The notes: generated by a model from the letters alone, not told the origin. DNA of 64,000 nt from Pachyseris speciosa (GCA_016490735.1 JAEMWC010001208.1:157501-221500), one strand, 5' to 3'. Positions 1 to 9,865 are shown, numbered from the stretch's first letter. Numbers and translations are program-made.

Positions 1-691
1 CTCTCCCCTGGAAAGGAAAAGTCCCGAATCGCAATAAAACCAACAGTTCCATAAAGCCCAATAAATTTCACTCCATCTACGTGTGTTTCGGCGGTCAAAA
101 GGCTCGTGAAGAACGAAAAATTTGGCTTGCAGTTCGCCTCTTCGGCTTTCCTGAGATGCTTGTGACCGACCTCGCGACAACGGCCGTTAACGCAAGGTCA
201 AGTAGCTGGTTTCTGATTGGTCCATTTGAATTAAGTCACGCGCTGACAACACGACCCTCCACCGGAGGGAAAGATTAGATAAGATTAGATTTTCAGCATA
301 AGATAGTTATCGTTCTAAATTTGCTTGATAGTTTTGAACTCTGTCACGGTTACAAACCAGCTGCAGCCCTAGTGTGACACTTGATTCGCGACAAAATGTA
401 CCTTTCCCCCCGGTGGAGAAATTTATGCTTAAGCAAATATTTTTAATGCTTGATCTTCCATTTGATAAAATAATAGTTACTAGATCAAAAAAGACGCTTG
501 GATTTTATGATCGATATTGGGTTGAGATTCTATTGTTGAGATTTGATAAGATTATTCGTATTATCAAGCAGTCACTTTCTGTGATATGTTCGGTAATAGG
601 ATTTTAATTCATTTACCTGATCTTCTGTTAATTCATCTGAAATATGATTCCAGTTGAATATATTCTTACGTTTGACTGACATATATATCAT
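1..691. other. left flank, no gene supported
   Basis: No convincing gene. The short open frames here match no family I know. Base composition changes from mixed to AT-rich at about 280-400, and the first element 1 gene ends at 692, so the left end of element 1 probably lies in this stretch. I looked for a terminal inverted repeat shared with 18.1-19.2 kb and found none. Confidence 0.5.
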
Positions 692-1111
692 TTATACAAT
701 AATTCTATTAAAAATACAATACAGTATTCCTGACATCTGGCCGCATAATGGAGAACTTTTACTATTTTTTGTTGCTAGGCAATCAGGATATGCATAACTA
801 TATCCACAGCCCAATGAATAATCATTGTAAAATCTTCCATATGCATCATGGAGGATAGCATGAGTCTGTAATACATCAATCCAACCAAGAGTATGTTCTA
901 AGAAGTTTGATAAACAACCGCTTCCGGGACCAATAAGGCCTATGTCTGCGTGAGATTTTATGATATCATCTATAGTAATATATCCTTCGAAATGCTTGTG
1001 GTATAAAAATTTGTATGCAAGACAGGATTTTAATATAGAATCATCTAAATTGGGGTAGTCTTTTTTGTAAATCTTGAAAACATAAGATACATATCTCAAT
1101 AAGTCTTTCAT
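692..1111 (-). CDS. hypothetical protein, element 1
   Basis: 139 aa, function unknown. It is rich in Cys, Tyr and His, with a central stretch containing GWIDVLQTHAILHDAYGRFY and a C-terminal segment with CGQMSG. No signal peptide or membrane helix is obvious. It belongs to element 1: its ATG lies in the GATATATG context and is preceded by TCTAAAC, the same start-site motif as the capsid genes. It is the last gene of the leftward fibre cluster, 24 nt downstream of the lectin-like fibre. A role in virion attachment or lysis would be a guess. Confidence 0.6.
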   Translation of the reverse strand: MKDLLRYVSYVFKIYKKDYPNLDDSILKSCLAYKFLYHKHFEGYITIDDIIKSHADIGLIGPGSGCLSNFLEHTLGWIDVLQTHAILHDAYGRFYNDYSLGCGYSYAYPDCLATKNSKSSPLCGQMSGILYCIFNRIIV

Positions 1112-1134
1112 ATATCAGTTGTTTAGACAAAAAT

Positions 1135-2064
1135 TTAAAGATCAAAATAATCTTCAATGAAACGATACATATTTCTCAGTTCTTGGTTAGTTAGTGATTT
1201 CTGCCAAACAGCAAAAGCATAAAGATCCATTTCACAAAAATTAATTGCAGAACCATCTGTATGAACTTGACAACCAATAAACATTTCTTGTGCACTACCA
1301 GTCAATGTTGCTGAAATTGATCCTGTTCCAACTGGTGTCATTGATGAAATACCTCTGAAAAATTCCATATTATGACCATCAACTCGAACAGTAAAAACTT
1401 CAATATTTCCCGTCAGATTGGCCAAAGAAGAAACAGCGAGTCTTCCATTTGATGTAGAACCGAAATCAATATAACATACTCCATCAATCCAAGGCAGATG
1501 AACACCAAATCTAACAACACCCTTACCCCATTGAAATTGTGATTGATATTTTGTTTGTTTTGTGTTTGCAATGATTATAACAGTACAAGTATTTCCACTC
1601 CGTCCAGCAACTTTAGAAACATCAAATGAACTGTTCTCCAAGTAGTCATCACTGCCATCGAAACGTATGAAAAACTTTTTCTTGACTGAATCTCTCAGTA
1701 ACAATGGTTTTTTCGAATTAGAAGTTTGTGTAAAAGTGACATTATTAACAGGATCCAGCCAACTAGAAACTCTATCATCAGCATCAGTTGTCAATACAGA
1801 TAGAGATGGTATCAAAGCAATTGAAATTCCATCAAGAACAGGTATACCAGGCAGTGAATTTGAAATAACAAAAGTTGCTCTATCTAACTTCAAATCTAGT
1901 TGTTTTTTTGTTACACAATCATCATCCGATGTTCCTTCATTAACATTTGTTATTTTATTTCCTCCAATATCAAAATGCCCATCTTGTGTTAATGTAAATC
2001 CATCACCTTTATCACCTTTATCACCTTTATTGTCTTGATTTAGTGAATGATTGAATAATCCCAT
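1135..2064 (-). CDS. short collagen-stem fibre with lectin-like domain
   Basis: 309 aa. The N-terminus MGLFNHSLNQD closely resembles the start of the large fibre just upstream (MGVFNAQINQD). It is followed by a short Gly-X-Y stem (KGDKGDKGDG) and one copy of the repeat seen in the large fibre (DI..NKITNV...). Residues about 90-309 form a beta-rich region ending in YAFAVWQKSLTNQELRNMYR, a pattern typical of LamG/concanavalin-like lectin folds. I infer a receptor- or glycan-binding fibre anchored in the capsid by its N-terminus. The ATG lies in TTATATGGG after TCTAAAA. The gene is intact. Confidence 0.7.
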   Translation of the reverse strand: MGLFNHSLNQDNKGDKGDKGDGFTLTQDGHFDIGGNKITNVNEGTSDDDCVTKKQLDLKLDRATFVISNSLPGIPVLDGISIALIPSLSVLTTDADDRVSSWLDPVNNVTFTQTSNSKKPLLLRDSVKKKFFIRFDGSDDYLENSSFDVSKVAGRSGNTCTVIIIANTKQTKYQSQFQWGKGVVRFGVHLPWIDGVCYIDFGSTSNGRLAVSSLANLTGNIEVFTVRVDGHNMEFFRGISSMTPVGTGSISATLTGSAQEMFIGCQVHTDGSAINFCEMDLYAFAVWQKSLTNQELRNMYRFIEDYFDL

Positions 2065-2080
2065 ATAATATTATTTTAGA

Positions 2081-5000
2081 TTAATTCATAATTACTTCAA
2101 GTGTGAATGCTGTATCAAATTCTCCACTATTGGGATGTGAATAATCAATGATTAAATAGCCTCTCGATAATGATTTATTGACGTCAACCATTGTGATGTT
2201 TCTACCCGCAGCACCATGTCTGTATTCAAAAATTGTTGCTGGTAATGGCAAATTTCCAGCACCTTCAGCTTTTGTCTTGAAGTAGAATATTCCGGGTTTT
2301 GTTCCTTGTATTACATACATATTCTTAATATGAAAGTTATTGTTGTGAATGACTAAAAAATCAGCGCCATTTATCAATACAGGCTTTAAAACATTCTTAA
2401 TATGTCCTTTTTTGGCTTTAACAGAGCAATTTAAATATTGTATTTGACCGATTATTCCATTCCCATTCAAATTTAGATCACCTCCTAATTTCGGCCTGTA
2501 AAGAGCAAATCCACCCAAATCGAAAGCCGTTTCCATGATTACACCTGTAACGCTTGAACGAAATAGATTCAAACTATTATTATGAATTCTATACCCATTC
2601 AGATTCAAATCACCACCAAGTTTAGCCTCTTTTATTAAATAGCTGTTCATATTAATATTATTTAGCATTGTAAATTCACCATTGTCTCCACCAAACAACC
2701 AATTTTCATTTTCTTTCACATCAAAACCATTCAAATCTAAATCAGTTTGTAATTGTATTTCCTCATTCACGATTTTGAAAGGTTCAGAGAAGTCGTAAAC
2801 ACTTGATGGAACGTCTACTGCTTCAAAACCAATACCATATACAACACAATGAACTTTGTACTTATTTGGATAAGTTGGGTTAGCATTAATATTAATCGTA
2901 CAATATAAATATTCAGGTGGTGAACTTGCTGAAGGTTTTTCAAACCATAATAAATATCTCGAATGATCTTCATTTCTGTTGTCAAATTTTCTCCCTACGG
3001 TTTTATGAATTGAAATTCCACTAGTTGAACTGAATGTTACACTACTAAGACTCATTCCTTCATAATCAGGAAATAGCCATTCGAGAATGAAAGTGTATGT
3101 TCCATCTTTTATTGTATACATATTGAATCCAATTTTGGCTCTGTAAGTATCTTCAGATTCTTTATTCAAGTCTATATCAATGACCTTTTTTGAAATCAAA
3201 TGTGGTGAACGAGGTAAATTGACATATCCATTAACTGTCAAGCCATATTCAGTGCTAATTTCATCGATATCATTCATCAAATATTTGAAAGCATTCTTTG
3301 GATGAGAAGCAGATGAAATATGACTTTTTTCTAATTGATCTAAATTTACGGCATCGGTTTTATTTGTTCCTTCTTTTAAGTCAATGATTTTATGCCCTCC
3401 AAGTTTCATATCCGCTGCCATCGCATTTGTTCCATTCAATAATAAAGTGTTTGCTCTGATGGTTTGTGAAGCTCGATTTAAAACTCTGAAGTTCACTGCA
3501 TCAGTTTCATTCACCACATCCGCTAAATTCGTCACTTTATTTCCACCCATCGACAAATCGCCATACATTGCAGTCGAACCGTCTCGTCGAAGAAAATACT
3601 CGTCAGTATATCTTTTTGTAACCGCATCATCTAAATTTACAGGTGGAGCGAGATCAGTAATGGCATTGTTGTTCATATTTAGATTTTGTTGTGCTGTTGT
3701 GTTTAATTTTAGCGAAACCTGATTATCAACATAACTTTTGTTTACAGCATCTTGTGGGTTTGAGGGGTTATCCTGCAGGTTGAGGATTTTGTTTAATTTC
3801 ATGTCAACATTACTACCAAACGCAACATGACTGTTTTCAATTTCATAAGCTGGGTCATGGACAAAGTAAGACAAGTTGGTATGAAAGCCATAGGCCCCAT
3901 AAACGATGATATGTGTTTTGGTGTTAGACGCAGGAGCTGTGCTGGAAAGTTCCACCTGTATTGCCGCTTGCCCACCACTGGTTTTTTCTATCTGGAAAAG
4001 TTTTTTCATGTAACCATCAACGTGTGGAGTTTCAGGAAAAGGTTTTTGAAACGGCTGTCCCGCATCTCGTATATTTACAGTTGGAAGGAATATATTGACT
4101 GTTGCACTTCTTGGATCAGATGGTGAGTAAAACTCAACAACAAAAGTGTACTGACTGTTTCTTAAAGATGTCACATTAAAACGAATTTTGGATGTAAAGT
4201 TACCACTATGTGAAATGATAAAAGACAATGAGGACTTGTTTATGTGGTATGGTGATCTATCAAAATTCTCAATTTGAAGGTTTGTTGCATCACTAACTAC
4301 AGAAGACTTGGATATATCTTTTAACAGAAAAGCGAAGGGGTTGCGTTGAGCTCCTGATGCTGAAAAAACAAGGTCATCAACATACTTTTTGTTGGCAGAA
4401 TCTTTATCAGAGTTTGGAGATCCAACATTTGTTATTTTATTGTCATCCATGTCCAGATCACCAGTCATTGCAACACTTCCGTCTTTTTTAAGAAATGGTG
4501 AAACATCAATGCCAGTAATTCCAGCAATTTCGGTATCAACATACCCCTTTGTGGCTGTATCATTGTTTGCTGTTGGCGCTGCTACATTAGTCAATTTGTT
4601 ACCTCCAAGATTCAAATCAGAAGTCATCGCAACGCTTCCATCTTTTTTCACAAAGTTATTATTGAGATATGTTTTATCCGCTTTACCTATTGTAATATCA
4701 TCAACGTATTTTCTATTTGCACAGTCTTGTAGAAGTATAGGGCTTGCAACATTAACTATTCTATGAAAACTCATTTTAAGCTCACGATCAAATACAATTC
4801 TTCCTTCTTCTATTTCAAAAGCTGGGTCGTGAATATGTGATAAAATGATATTAGAAAATCCATAAACACCATAAACTATGACATGATGTTTGGCATTATT
4901 TTGTAAATATGGTGAGATCAACAATAATTCCATTGATGTCTGACCAACTCTCGTTTTTTCAAGGAAGAATATTCTCTTAAGATAACCATCAACAAGATGA

Positions 5001-5635
5001 GTCTTTGGAAATGCTCTTTTTATTGAATCCTTTCTTTCAATTAAATTAGATGACAGATTGTCGTAATCGACTGTTGCATTATTTGGGCTACCATCAGTAT
5101 AAAACTCAACAACTAAAGTGTACTTTGAAACTTCCAATTGTGTCAGATCAAAACGAAGAACAGTTGTAAGACCAGCAGTAGGAATAACAAAAGACAAGGC
5201 TATTTTATTAAATGAGTAAGGGCTTTTGTCAAAATCTTCCAATTGCAGATTATTCGCATTTCTAAGAATAGTTGTTTTTGATGTATCTTCAAGAAGAAAT
5301 TTGAATGGATTAACACGTGTTCCTTCAATTGATAAAACAGCATCATTAACATATCCCAAGTTAGCAGAATCATAATGATTTACTGGATCACCAACATCTG
5401 TCAAACGTTTATTTTCAATGTCATAATTACCATCTTGTGTTAATCTAAATCCATCACCTTTGGGACCAACAGCTCCAGTAGCTCCTTGTGGACCAATTGC
5501 ACCTGTATTACCTTTTGGACCTCTATCACCTCTATCACCTTTTTCACCTTTGGGACCAATTGGACCAGCTGGGCCTCTTTCACCAGTACCAGTTTCTGTT
5601 TTATCTTGATTTATTTGAGCATTAAAAACTCCCAT
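2081..5635 (-). CDS. large collagen-stemmed fibre protein
   Basis: 1184 aa, the largest gene of element 1. Residues about 15-62 are Gly-X-Y triplets (collagen-like trimeric stem). The rest alternates about eight copies of a 35-40 aa repeat (GDL...NKITNV..P...DSANKKYVD), similar to trimeric phage tail-fibre shafts, with three copies of a roughly 170-aa domain starting NPFKFLL, NPFAFLL and NAFKYLM. A series of GGDLNLNG turns and a distinct C-terminal domain follow. It is probably a trimeric attachment fibre on the virion. ATG in TATAATGGG after TCTAAC; 17 nt to the lectin-like fibre. No frame break seen. Confidence 0.75.
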   Translation of the reverse strand: MGVFNAQINQDKTETGTGERGPAGPIGPKGEKGDRGDRGPKGNTGAIGPQGATGAVGPKGDGFRLTQDGNYDIENKRLTDVGDPVNHYDSANLGYVNDAVLSIEGTRVNPFKFLLEDTSKTTILRNANNLQLEDFDKSPYSFNKIALSFVIPTAGLTTVLRFDLTQLEVSKYTLVVEFYTDGSPNNATVDYDNLSSNLIERKDSIKRAFPKTHLVDGYLKRIFFLEKTRVGQTSMELLLISPYLQNNAKHHVIVYGVYGFSNIILSHIHDPAFEIEEGRIVFDRELKMSFHRIVNVASPILLQDCANRKYVDDITIGKADKTYLNNNFVKKDGSVAMTSDLNLGGNKLTNVAAPTANNDTATKGYVDTEIAGITGIDVSPFLKKDGSVAMTGDLDMDDNKITNVGSPNSDKDSANKKYVDDLVFSASGAQRNPFAFLLKDISKSSVVSDATNLQIENFDRSPYHINKSSLSFIISHSGNFTSKIRFNVTSLRNSQYTFVVEFYSPSDPRSATVNIFLPTVNIRDAGQPFQKPFPETPHVDGYMKKLFQIEKTSGGQAAIQVELSSTAPASNTKTHIIVYGAYGFHTNLSYFVHDPAYEIENSHVAFGSNVDMKLNKILNLQDNPSNPQDAVNKSYVDNQVSLKLNTTAQQNLNMNNNAITDLAPPVNLDDAVTKRYTDEYFLRRDGSTAMYGDLSMGGNKVTNLADVVNETDAVNFRVLNRASQTIRANTLLLNGTNAMAADMKLGGHKIIDLKEGTNKTDAVNLDQLEKSHISSASHPKNAFKYLMNDIDEISTEYGLTVNGYVNLPRSPHLISKKVIDIDLNKESEDTYRAKIGFNMYTIKDGTYTFILEWLFPDYEGMSLSSVTFSSTSGISIHKTVGRKFDNRNEDHSRYLLWFEKPSASSPPEYLYCTININANPTYPNKYKVHCVVYGIGFEAVDVPSSVYDFSEPFKIVNEEIQLQTDLDLNGFDVKENENWLFGGDNGEFTMLNNINMNSYLIKEAKLGGDLNLNGYRIHNNSLNLFRSSVTGVIMETAFDLGGFALYRPKLGGDLNLNGNGIIGQIQYLNCSVKAKKGHIKNVLKPVLINGADFLVIHNNNFHIKNMYVIQGTKPGIFYFKTKAEGAGNLPLPATIFEYRHGAAGRNITMVDVNKSLSRGYLIIDYSHPNSGEFDTAFTLEVIMN

Positions 5636-5652
5636 TATATCATCTTGTTAGA

Positions 5653-5877
5653 TTAATCTTCTTCATCATTGCTGCTGTCATCATCATCTTCCAAGAATTC
5701 AGGTGGTATGGTTTCATAGATGACAGGTAGTCTCTTATTGTTTTTCAATACTTTTTGTGTCCCCCTGTATACTTCCATTTTGATTTTTTCAACATTAGAA
5801 GGATTGATTAATTTTTCGATTCTTTCTGTTTTTGGATTCTCCTGTTTTTCAACATTTTGGAAATTATTGATTGCCAT
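5653..5877 (-). CDS. small acidic-tailed protein
   Basis: 74 aa. The first half is charged; the C-terminus is a run of Asp/Glu (EDDDDSSNDEED). No known domain. The ATG sits in TTATATGGC preceded by TCTAATA, the common element 1 start motif. It lies between the packaging ATPase and the fibre genes, 16 nt from each, so it is probably co-expressed with virion genes. A chaperone or core-protein partner role is possible but unproven. Confidence 0.6.
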   Translation of the reverse strand: MAINNFQNVEKQENPKTERIEKLINPSNVEKIKMEVYRGTQKVLKNNKRLPVIYETIPPEFLEDDDDSSNDEED

Positions 5878-5893
5878 ATAATATTAGATTAGA

Positions 5894-6532
5894 TTAAACA
5901 GCACCATAAAAATTTCTCTTGATTGTTTTCATCGGCTTGTCAACATAACAGAAGGAATATGGTTTTTTGGTTGCTTCAATGTATTTCTTCTTGTCTATTC
6001 CAAGTTCTTGTGCAATCAAGTTCCTTTCTCTCGAGGATGGGAAATCATAAAGGCAGAAGTGACTGCAATTGAGTCTGATTGATTTTGGACAGCCATAGAA
6101 TGATTGTGTGAGATATATGACTGAACAGTTCTTGTGTCTCCCCTGAATGAAATAGCTTATGATTTGATCTTGTTTTTTATCAGTGACAAAATCATCAAAA
6201 ACAACCAATCGCTGCAAATCTGTGTCTTTTATTTGTTCAACTGGCAATATCTCTTCTTGACTGCAAACCAAGGCAGGATATCCAATGTGACTGCTTATTT
6301 CATCCATTACTTTCCGAAGATATTGATATTTGTCTTGATCTAAATTTTTTGCATAAAGATGTATCTGATCATAATAGACCAACGGTTCCATAATCAGATG
6401 CATGAACAATGTTGTCTTTCCAGATCCAGAATTACCAGCCAATAACATTCTAAATGTATCTTTTGGCATATACGGATACAACTGTCTGAATGAATTCTTT
6501 AAACCCTGAATATCATAATTAGGGATTTCCAT
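5894..6532 (-). CDS. genome packaging ATPase (FtsK/HerA type)
   Basis: 212 aa. Walker A is GNSGSGKTT near residue 33, Walker B is RLVVFDDF near residue 88, and a sensor-like segment VIYLTQSFYGCP follows. This matches the short A32/FtsK-HerA packaging ATPase of Polintons and adintoviruses, which pumps DNA into the capsid. Length is normal and the frame is intact. It is transcribed leftwards from a 36-bp divergent promoter shared with the coiled-coil gene at 6569. Confidence 0.88.
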   Translation of the reverse strand: MEIPNYDIQGLKNSFRQLYPYMPKDTFRMLLAGNSGSGKTTLFMHLIMEPLVYYDQIHLYAKNLDQDKYQYLRKVMDEISSHIGYPALVCSQEEILPVEQIKDTDLQRLVVFDDFVTDKKQDQIISYFIQGRHKNCSVIYLTQSFYGCPKSIRLNCSHFCLYDFPSSRERNLIAQELGIDKKKYIEATKKPYSFCYVDKPMKTIKRNFYGAV

Positions 6533-6568
6533 ATGTAAATAGTTTAGATTAGTCTAACACAATTGTAT
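6533..6568. promoter_or_regulatory. divergent promoter with back-to-back TCTAA/TATATG motifs
   Basis: Only 36 nt separate two divergent ATGs. Read outwards, each side shows TCTAA, an AT spacer, then (T/C)ATATG containing the start codon. The centre is TTTAGATTAGTCTAA, a near-dyad. The ATPase (minus) and the coiled-coil protein (plus) must share this region. Confidence 0.7.
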
Positions 6569-7375
6569 ATGGATATAGAACGAATGAAAAGGCTTCTTAA
6601 AAGTGGAATTGAAGCTGGAAACAAAACAAGAGAAGTTCGTGATGTTATCAAGACTTATGAATACAGAAAACAGGATGCATATGATACAACATCAGAATTG
6701 CTGAAACCCTCTATTGATGTCCAGAAGAGTGTGAAAGAAAGTGTTGACAAAAAACAGGATGAAGTCATTAAACAGTTGAAAAAAAATCAACAGGCTTTAA
6801 CACAAGGACTTGATGATGTTATTGAAGCTAATAGAAGAGCTATTACAATGGGAACGGAACTTCCTAGAGCCATTGAAGCACCTGAAGAAGAGGATCAGAC
6901 ACCCAACATATTAGCGATCGATAACAATTTCGATAGAGATGATAGAATCATATTAAGAAATAACAATCTTTTGAAACCATCCGAATTAACTCAAGTCACC
7001 CCACAAAAACTTCTTGAAGAAAGGGAGAAAGCTGCAGAAAAAGCCAAGGATATGGGAAGAAGAAAAAAAAAATCAATGAGTGCAGAAGAAAATGAATCTC
7101 ATAAAAGAGAAATACAAACTTTGAAGAAATATAGAGAAACGATTACAGATGTATTAGCTTCTTACAAATACAAAACAGGGAAAGGAATGGGTTCAAGGGA
7201 TGTATTTTTGGGTGACATGCTTTCACGTTTACAGTTGCTTGGTGGATCTATTTCAGCCGGCAACAACAGCAAAAATGTTCAAAATGAATTCACAAATATA
7301 TTGCATACATTGAACAGACTGGGAATCCTGAAAACCGGTGAGTTGAATAAAATAATGATGAAATATCTAACGTAA
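6569..7375 (+). CDS. coiled-coil putative virion protein
   Basis: 268 aa, starting at ATG 6569. The frame also opens 6 nt earlier at a TTG, but the ATG fits the TATATG rule. It is rich in Lys, Glu and Gln with heptad-like stretches at about 45-90 and 150-210, and an acidic linker at about 105. No catalytic motif and no family I recognise. It lies between the ATPase and the penton-like gene, a typical place for a minor virion or scaffold protein. The next gene's motif (ATCTAACG) overlaps its stop codon. Confidence 0.65.
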   Translation: MDIERMKRLLKSGIEAGNKTREVRDVIKTYEYRKQDAYDTTSELLKPSIDVQKSVKESVDKKQDEVIKQLKKNQQALTQGLDDVIEANRRAITMGTELPRAIEAPEEEDQTPNILAIDNNFDRDDRIILRNNNLLKPSELTQVTPQKLLEEREKAAEKAKDMGRRKKKSMSAEENESHKREIQTLKKYRETITDVLASYKYKTGKGMGSRDVFLGDMLSRLQLLGGSISAGNNSKNVQNEFTNILHTLNRLGILKTGELNKIMMKYLT

Positions 7376-7381
7376 AAGTAT

Positions 7382-8167
7382 ATGACAGAAATTTCATTAC
7401 GATTCAACAGTAAAAACAGAGACAAAATTGGTGTCAGTAAGAGTCATGATTTTGAAAAAAGATTCAATACACCTCTTAAATTAACGAATGATTTAAAATA
7501 TGAAATGGCTGTGAATGTCATCAATATGACATACAGTTGGTACAATATCAGAGATATTTTTGGGAATAATCAAATTAAATACAGCTATGACAAAGGTGTA
7601 AACTGGGAAACAATAACATTCGTTAACGGGATGTATTCATACGACGATATCAATAGTTACATTCATGAGTATATGAGAAAAAACAGCCATGTACTGAATC
7701 CATCTGAAACAGACAAATCAAAATTCCTGTATGGTATTAACATGTATTTCGTTTTGTCAACATATCGCATTTTGATTGAACTCAATGAAAATTATCGTGT
7801 GGATCTGAGGAATCTTGATTTCAGAAAACTTATCGGTTTCGATTCAAAATTAGTTCCAGCCACAGAATATGGAACAAATCTACCTGATATTACAAGAGGA
7901 GTAGATGAAATTTATATCAATTGTGATTTGGTGACAGATAGCATTGTTGATGGAAATAGCACAAATACAATCGCTGTTATTCCTGTCACAGATCTAGTCA
8001 GAAGTTTACCTTTCACTTACAAACCTCGTTTTCTTTCATGGAATCCTGTCTCAACACATAATATCAGCTCAATACGCTTTTATGTCACAGACTCTTCTAG
8101 AGCTCCAGTCGATTTAAATGGGATAGATTGGTATATTGAGTTGTTCTTGAGAAGTGTGGAATTATAA
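7382..8167 (+). CDS. penton-like minor capsid protein
   Basis: 261 aa. The N-terminus ISLRFNSKNRDKIG and the later segments resemble the single-jelly-roll penton-like protein of Polintons (vertex protein), and the element 2 gene at 52434 has a comparable place and length. It lies in the capsid operon, 6 nt after the coiled-coil gene and two genes before the major capsid gene. The ATG is in GTATATGAC after TCTAACG. The family call rests on position, size and general pattern, not on a diagnostic motif. Confidence 0.6.
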   Translation: MTEISLRFNSKNRDKIGVSKSHDFEKRFNTPLKLTNDLKYEMAVNVINMTYSWYNIRDIFGNNQIKYSYDKGVNWETITFVNGMYSYDDINSYIHEYMRKNSHVLNPSETDKSKFLYGINMYFVLSTYRILIELNENYRVDLRNLDFRKLIGFDSKLVPATEYGTNLPDITRGVDEIYINCDLVTDSIVDGNSTNTIAVIPVTDLVRSLPFTYKPRFLSWNPVSTHNISSIRFYVTDSSRAPVDLNGIDWYIELFLRSVEL

Positions 8168-8180
8168 AACCTAATAGTAT

Positions 8181-8417
8181 ATGAAACGGTTTGAGTTTAA
8201 AAAATATGAACAACATGGTGAAGGTATTGTGACTGATATGATCAAAACAGCTGGAAAAAAAGCAGCAACAACAATTGGTGAACATGCTGGCAAAAAAGCT
8301 GGCGACAAAATCATAGAACTTTTGAAAAAGAGAAAGAGTGGAACTGAGAGTGCGAGCCAGACTGGTGGTTTAATCAAAAGAAAGAGAGGCCGACCGCGTA
8401 AAATAACTTTTATCTAA
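8181..8417 (+). CDS. small basic core-like protein
   Basis: 78 aa and strongly basic. The N-terminal half is a Lys/Ala-rich helix, the middle carries a Thr/Ser linker, and the end is KRKRGRPRK, an AT-hook-like DNA-binding motif. This resembles the small core proteins of adenovirus-like elements that condense packaged DNA. The start CCTAATAGTATATG is a variant of the common motif. It sits 13 nt after the penton-like gene and 11 nt before the major capsid gene. Confidence 0.65.
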   Translation: MKRFEFKKYEQHGEGIVTDMIKTAGKKAATTIGEHAGKKAGDKIIELLKKRKSGTESASQTGGLIKRKRGRPRKITFI

Positions 8418-8428
8418 CACAATAATAT

Positions 8429-9712
8429 ATGTCAAACTATCGTGACTCAAAATATATCGAAAGATATGAAGATGTAGTGTTCGAACTAGAGACAGCACTT
8501 AATACTGTAGTAGCAAACGATGCTCATCAGAGGAAAACAGGTTACCGTTTCGTTGTTGATAACAGTGGAGAGACTACACCATTTGACTGGTATAATGCCC
8601 GTTTAAATGTTATTTTCATTGTAAACAAGCTTGCAGATGGAGGTAACATTGCTGGTGCAGATCGAAATGGTATTGTTAATTCAGCTCACGCTCTTATAAA
8701 CACCATTAATGTAAAAATGAATGGTCTTGATGTTTATGAATGCCGAGACGCTAACCAGGCCACAAATATTAAGTCATTGCTTGAGTATTCACAGGGTTAT
8801 GTTGTAAGTCAGGGAACCAATGAGTTCTTCTATCTTGACACCAGCAGAGGTGCTGAAAACAGAGTGGCACAAGCTGCTTATAACAAAGGATTCTCAGATC
8901 GTAAAGCTTTACTTGATGGTGGTGGTGAAGTAAATGCAGAGATAGCATTGAACAGATACGGTTTTTTCAAGAGCTTTTGGGATGAACTCATGCCTAACTC
9001 AAAAGTAGAGGTGAAATTGACACTTGAGAGTGATGCCAATTTGATTTGGCAAGCTACTGATGAATGTCGTGTGGTACTAACTAAATTCCAGCTAATTGTT
9101 CCTCGTATTATTTTTAATTCTACTGGAAAGTCCTTATACATGAGCAAGTATCTTGACAACAGAAAGTGGACTTACATGAGAGAACTGATTGAGAGAGGCA
9201 ATTCAACAAGACAGCAGACAGCCAATTTCCGTATTTCCACAGGAATAAACAAACCCAGGCATGTCTTTGTATTCATCATCAATGATGCCAATGATGCATC
9301 TCAGACAGCCAATAAATTCTTGTACAACACATTCTCAGTTGCAAATAACCGAACTTTGACTGATTGTTATCTTGAGGTTGGCAACGGAAATGATTATCCA
9401 GAGCTTCGTTATAAACCATCAACAGAACCAACAAGAGTATTTAGAGATGTTTTGAAATATGTTCATGCGGTTAATGATTTCAGTGAAAGTACCCTTCTCA
9501 ACAGGGGCAATTTCGGTACAATATTCCCTTTTGTTTATTTCGATCTGACAAAACAGAAACAGGATATTAAAGATGGAATGACAAAACTGACTTTCAAATA
9601 CACTTTAAGTGCTGCAACAAATGCTGATTACAGTGTGTATGCACTGGTCCTCTATGAGCAGGATATTGAGATGAGAAAGACTGATGGAAAATTAATTCTG
9701 AGATCAATGTAA
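8429..9712 (+). CDS. major capsid protein (double jelly-roll, hexon-like)
   Basis: 427 aa. The position, length and features such as INTINVKMNGLDVYE followed by NIKSLLEYSQGYV match the double-jelly-roll hexon-like protein of Polintons/adintoviruses, which forms the capsid shell. The element 2 gene at 54142 has the same layout (LKLNG...YLETLLNRS). The ATG is in ATATATGTC after ATCTAAC. The reading frame is complete, so the capsid shell gene of element 1 is intact although polymerase and other genes are broken. Confidence 0.8.
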   Translation: MSNYRDSKYIERYEDVVFELETALNTVVANDAHQRKTGYRFVVDNSGETTPFDWYNARLNVIFIVNKLADGGNIAGADRNGIVNSAHALINTINVKMNGLDVYECRDANQATNIKSLLEYSQGYVVSQGTNEFFYLDTSRGAENRVAQAAYNKGFSDRKALLDGGGEVNAEIALNRYGFFKSFWDELMPNSKVEVKLTLESDANLIWQATDECRVVLTKFQLIVPRIIFNSTGKSLYMSKYLDNRKWTYMRELIERGNSTRQQTANFRISTGINKPRHVFVFIINDANDASQTANKFLYNTFSVANNRTLTDCYLEVGNGNDYPELRYKPSTEPTRVFRDVLKYVHAVNDFSESTLLNRGNFGTIFPFVYFDLTKQKQDIKDGMTKLTFKYTLSAATNADYSVYALVLYEQDIEMRKTDGKLILRSM

Positions 9713-9865
9713 ATTAAATAAATTAAATAAATTAAATAAATAAATTAAATAATTAAATAAAACAATTAAATAATTAAATTAAATGATTGTTTGTATTAAA
9801 TAAATTGAATAATTAAATTAAATGATTGTTTGTATTAAATACAATTTAGTATAAACATATATTAT
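9713..9865 (+). repeat. AT-rich tandem repeats between capsid and core genes
   Basis: Directly after the capsid stop come runs of AATTAAATAA units, then two copies of a roughly 45-bp stretch containing AATGATTGTTTGTATTAAAT. No gene. It ends in the AT-rich start region of the core gene at 9866, the one capsid-cluster gene without a clear TCTAA motif. Confidence 0.7.

Noticed and set aside
1..690. left terminal inverted repeat of element 1
   Set aside because: No inverted match to 18.1-19.2 kb could be found by eye.
2081..5635. bacteriophage prophage because of tail-fibre repeats
   Set aside because: Neighbouring genes (integrase with chromodomain, adenain protease, protein-primed PolB, hexon-like capsid) are Polinton genes.
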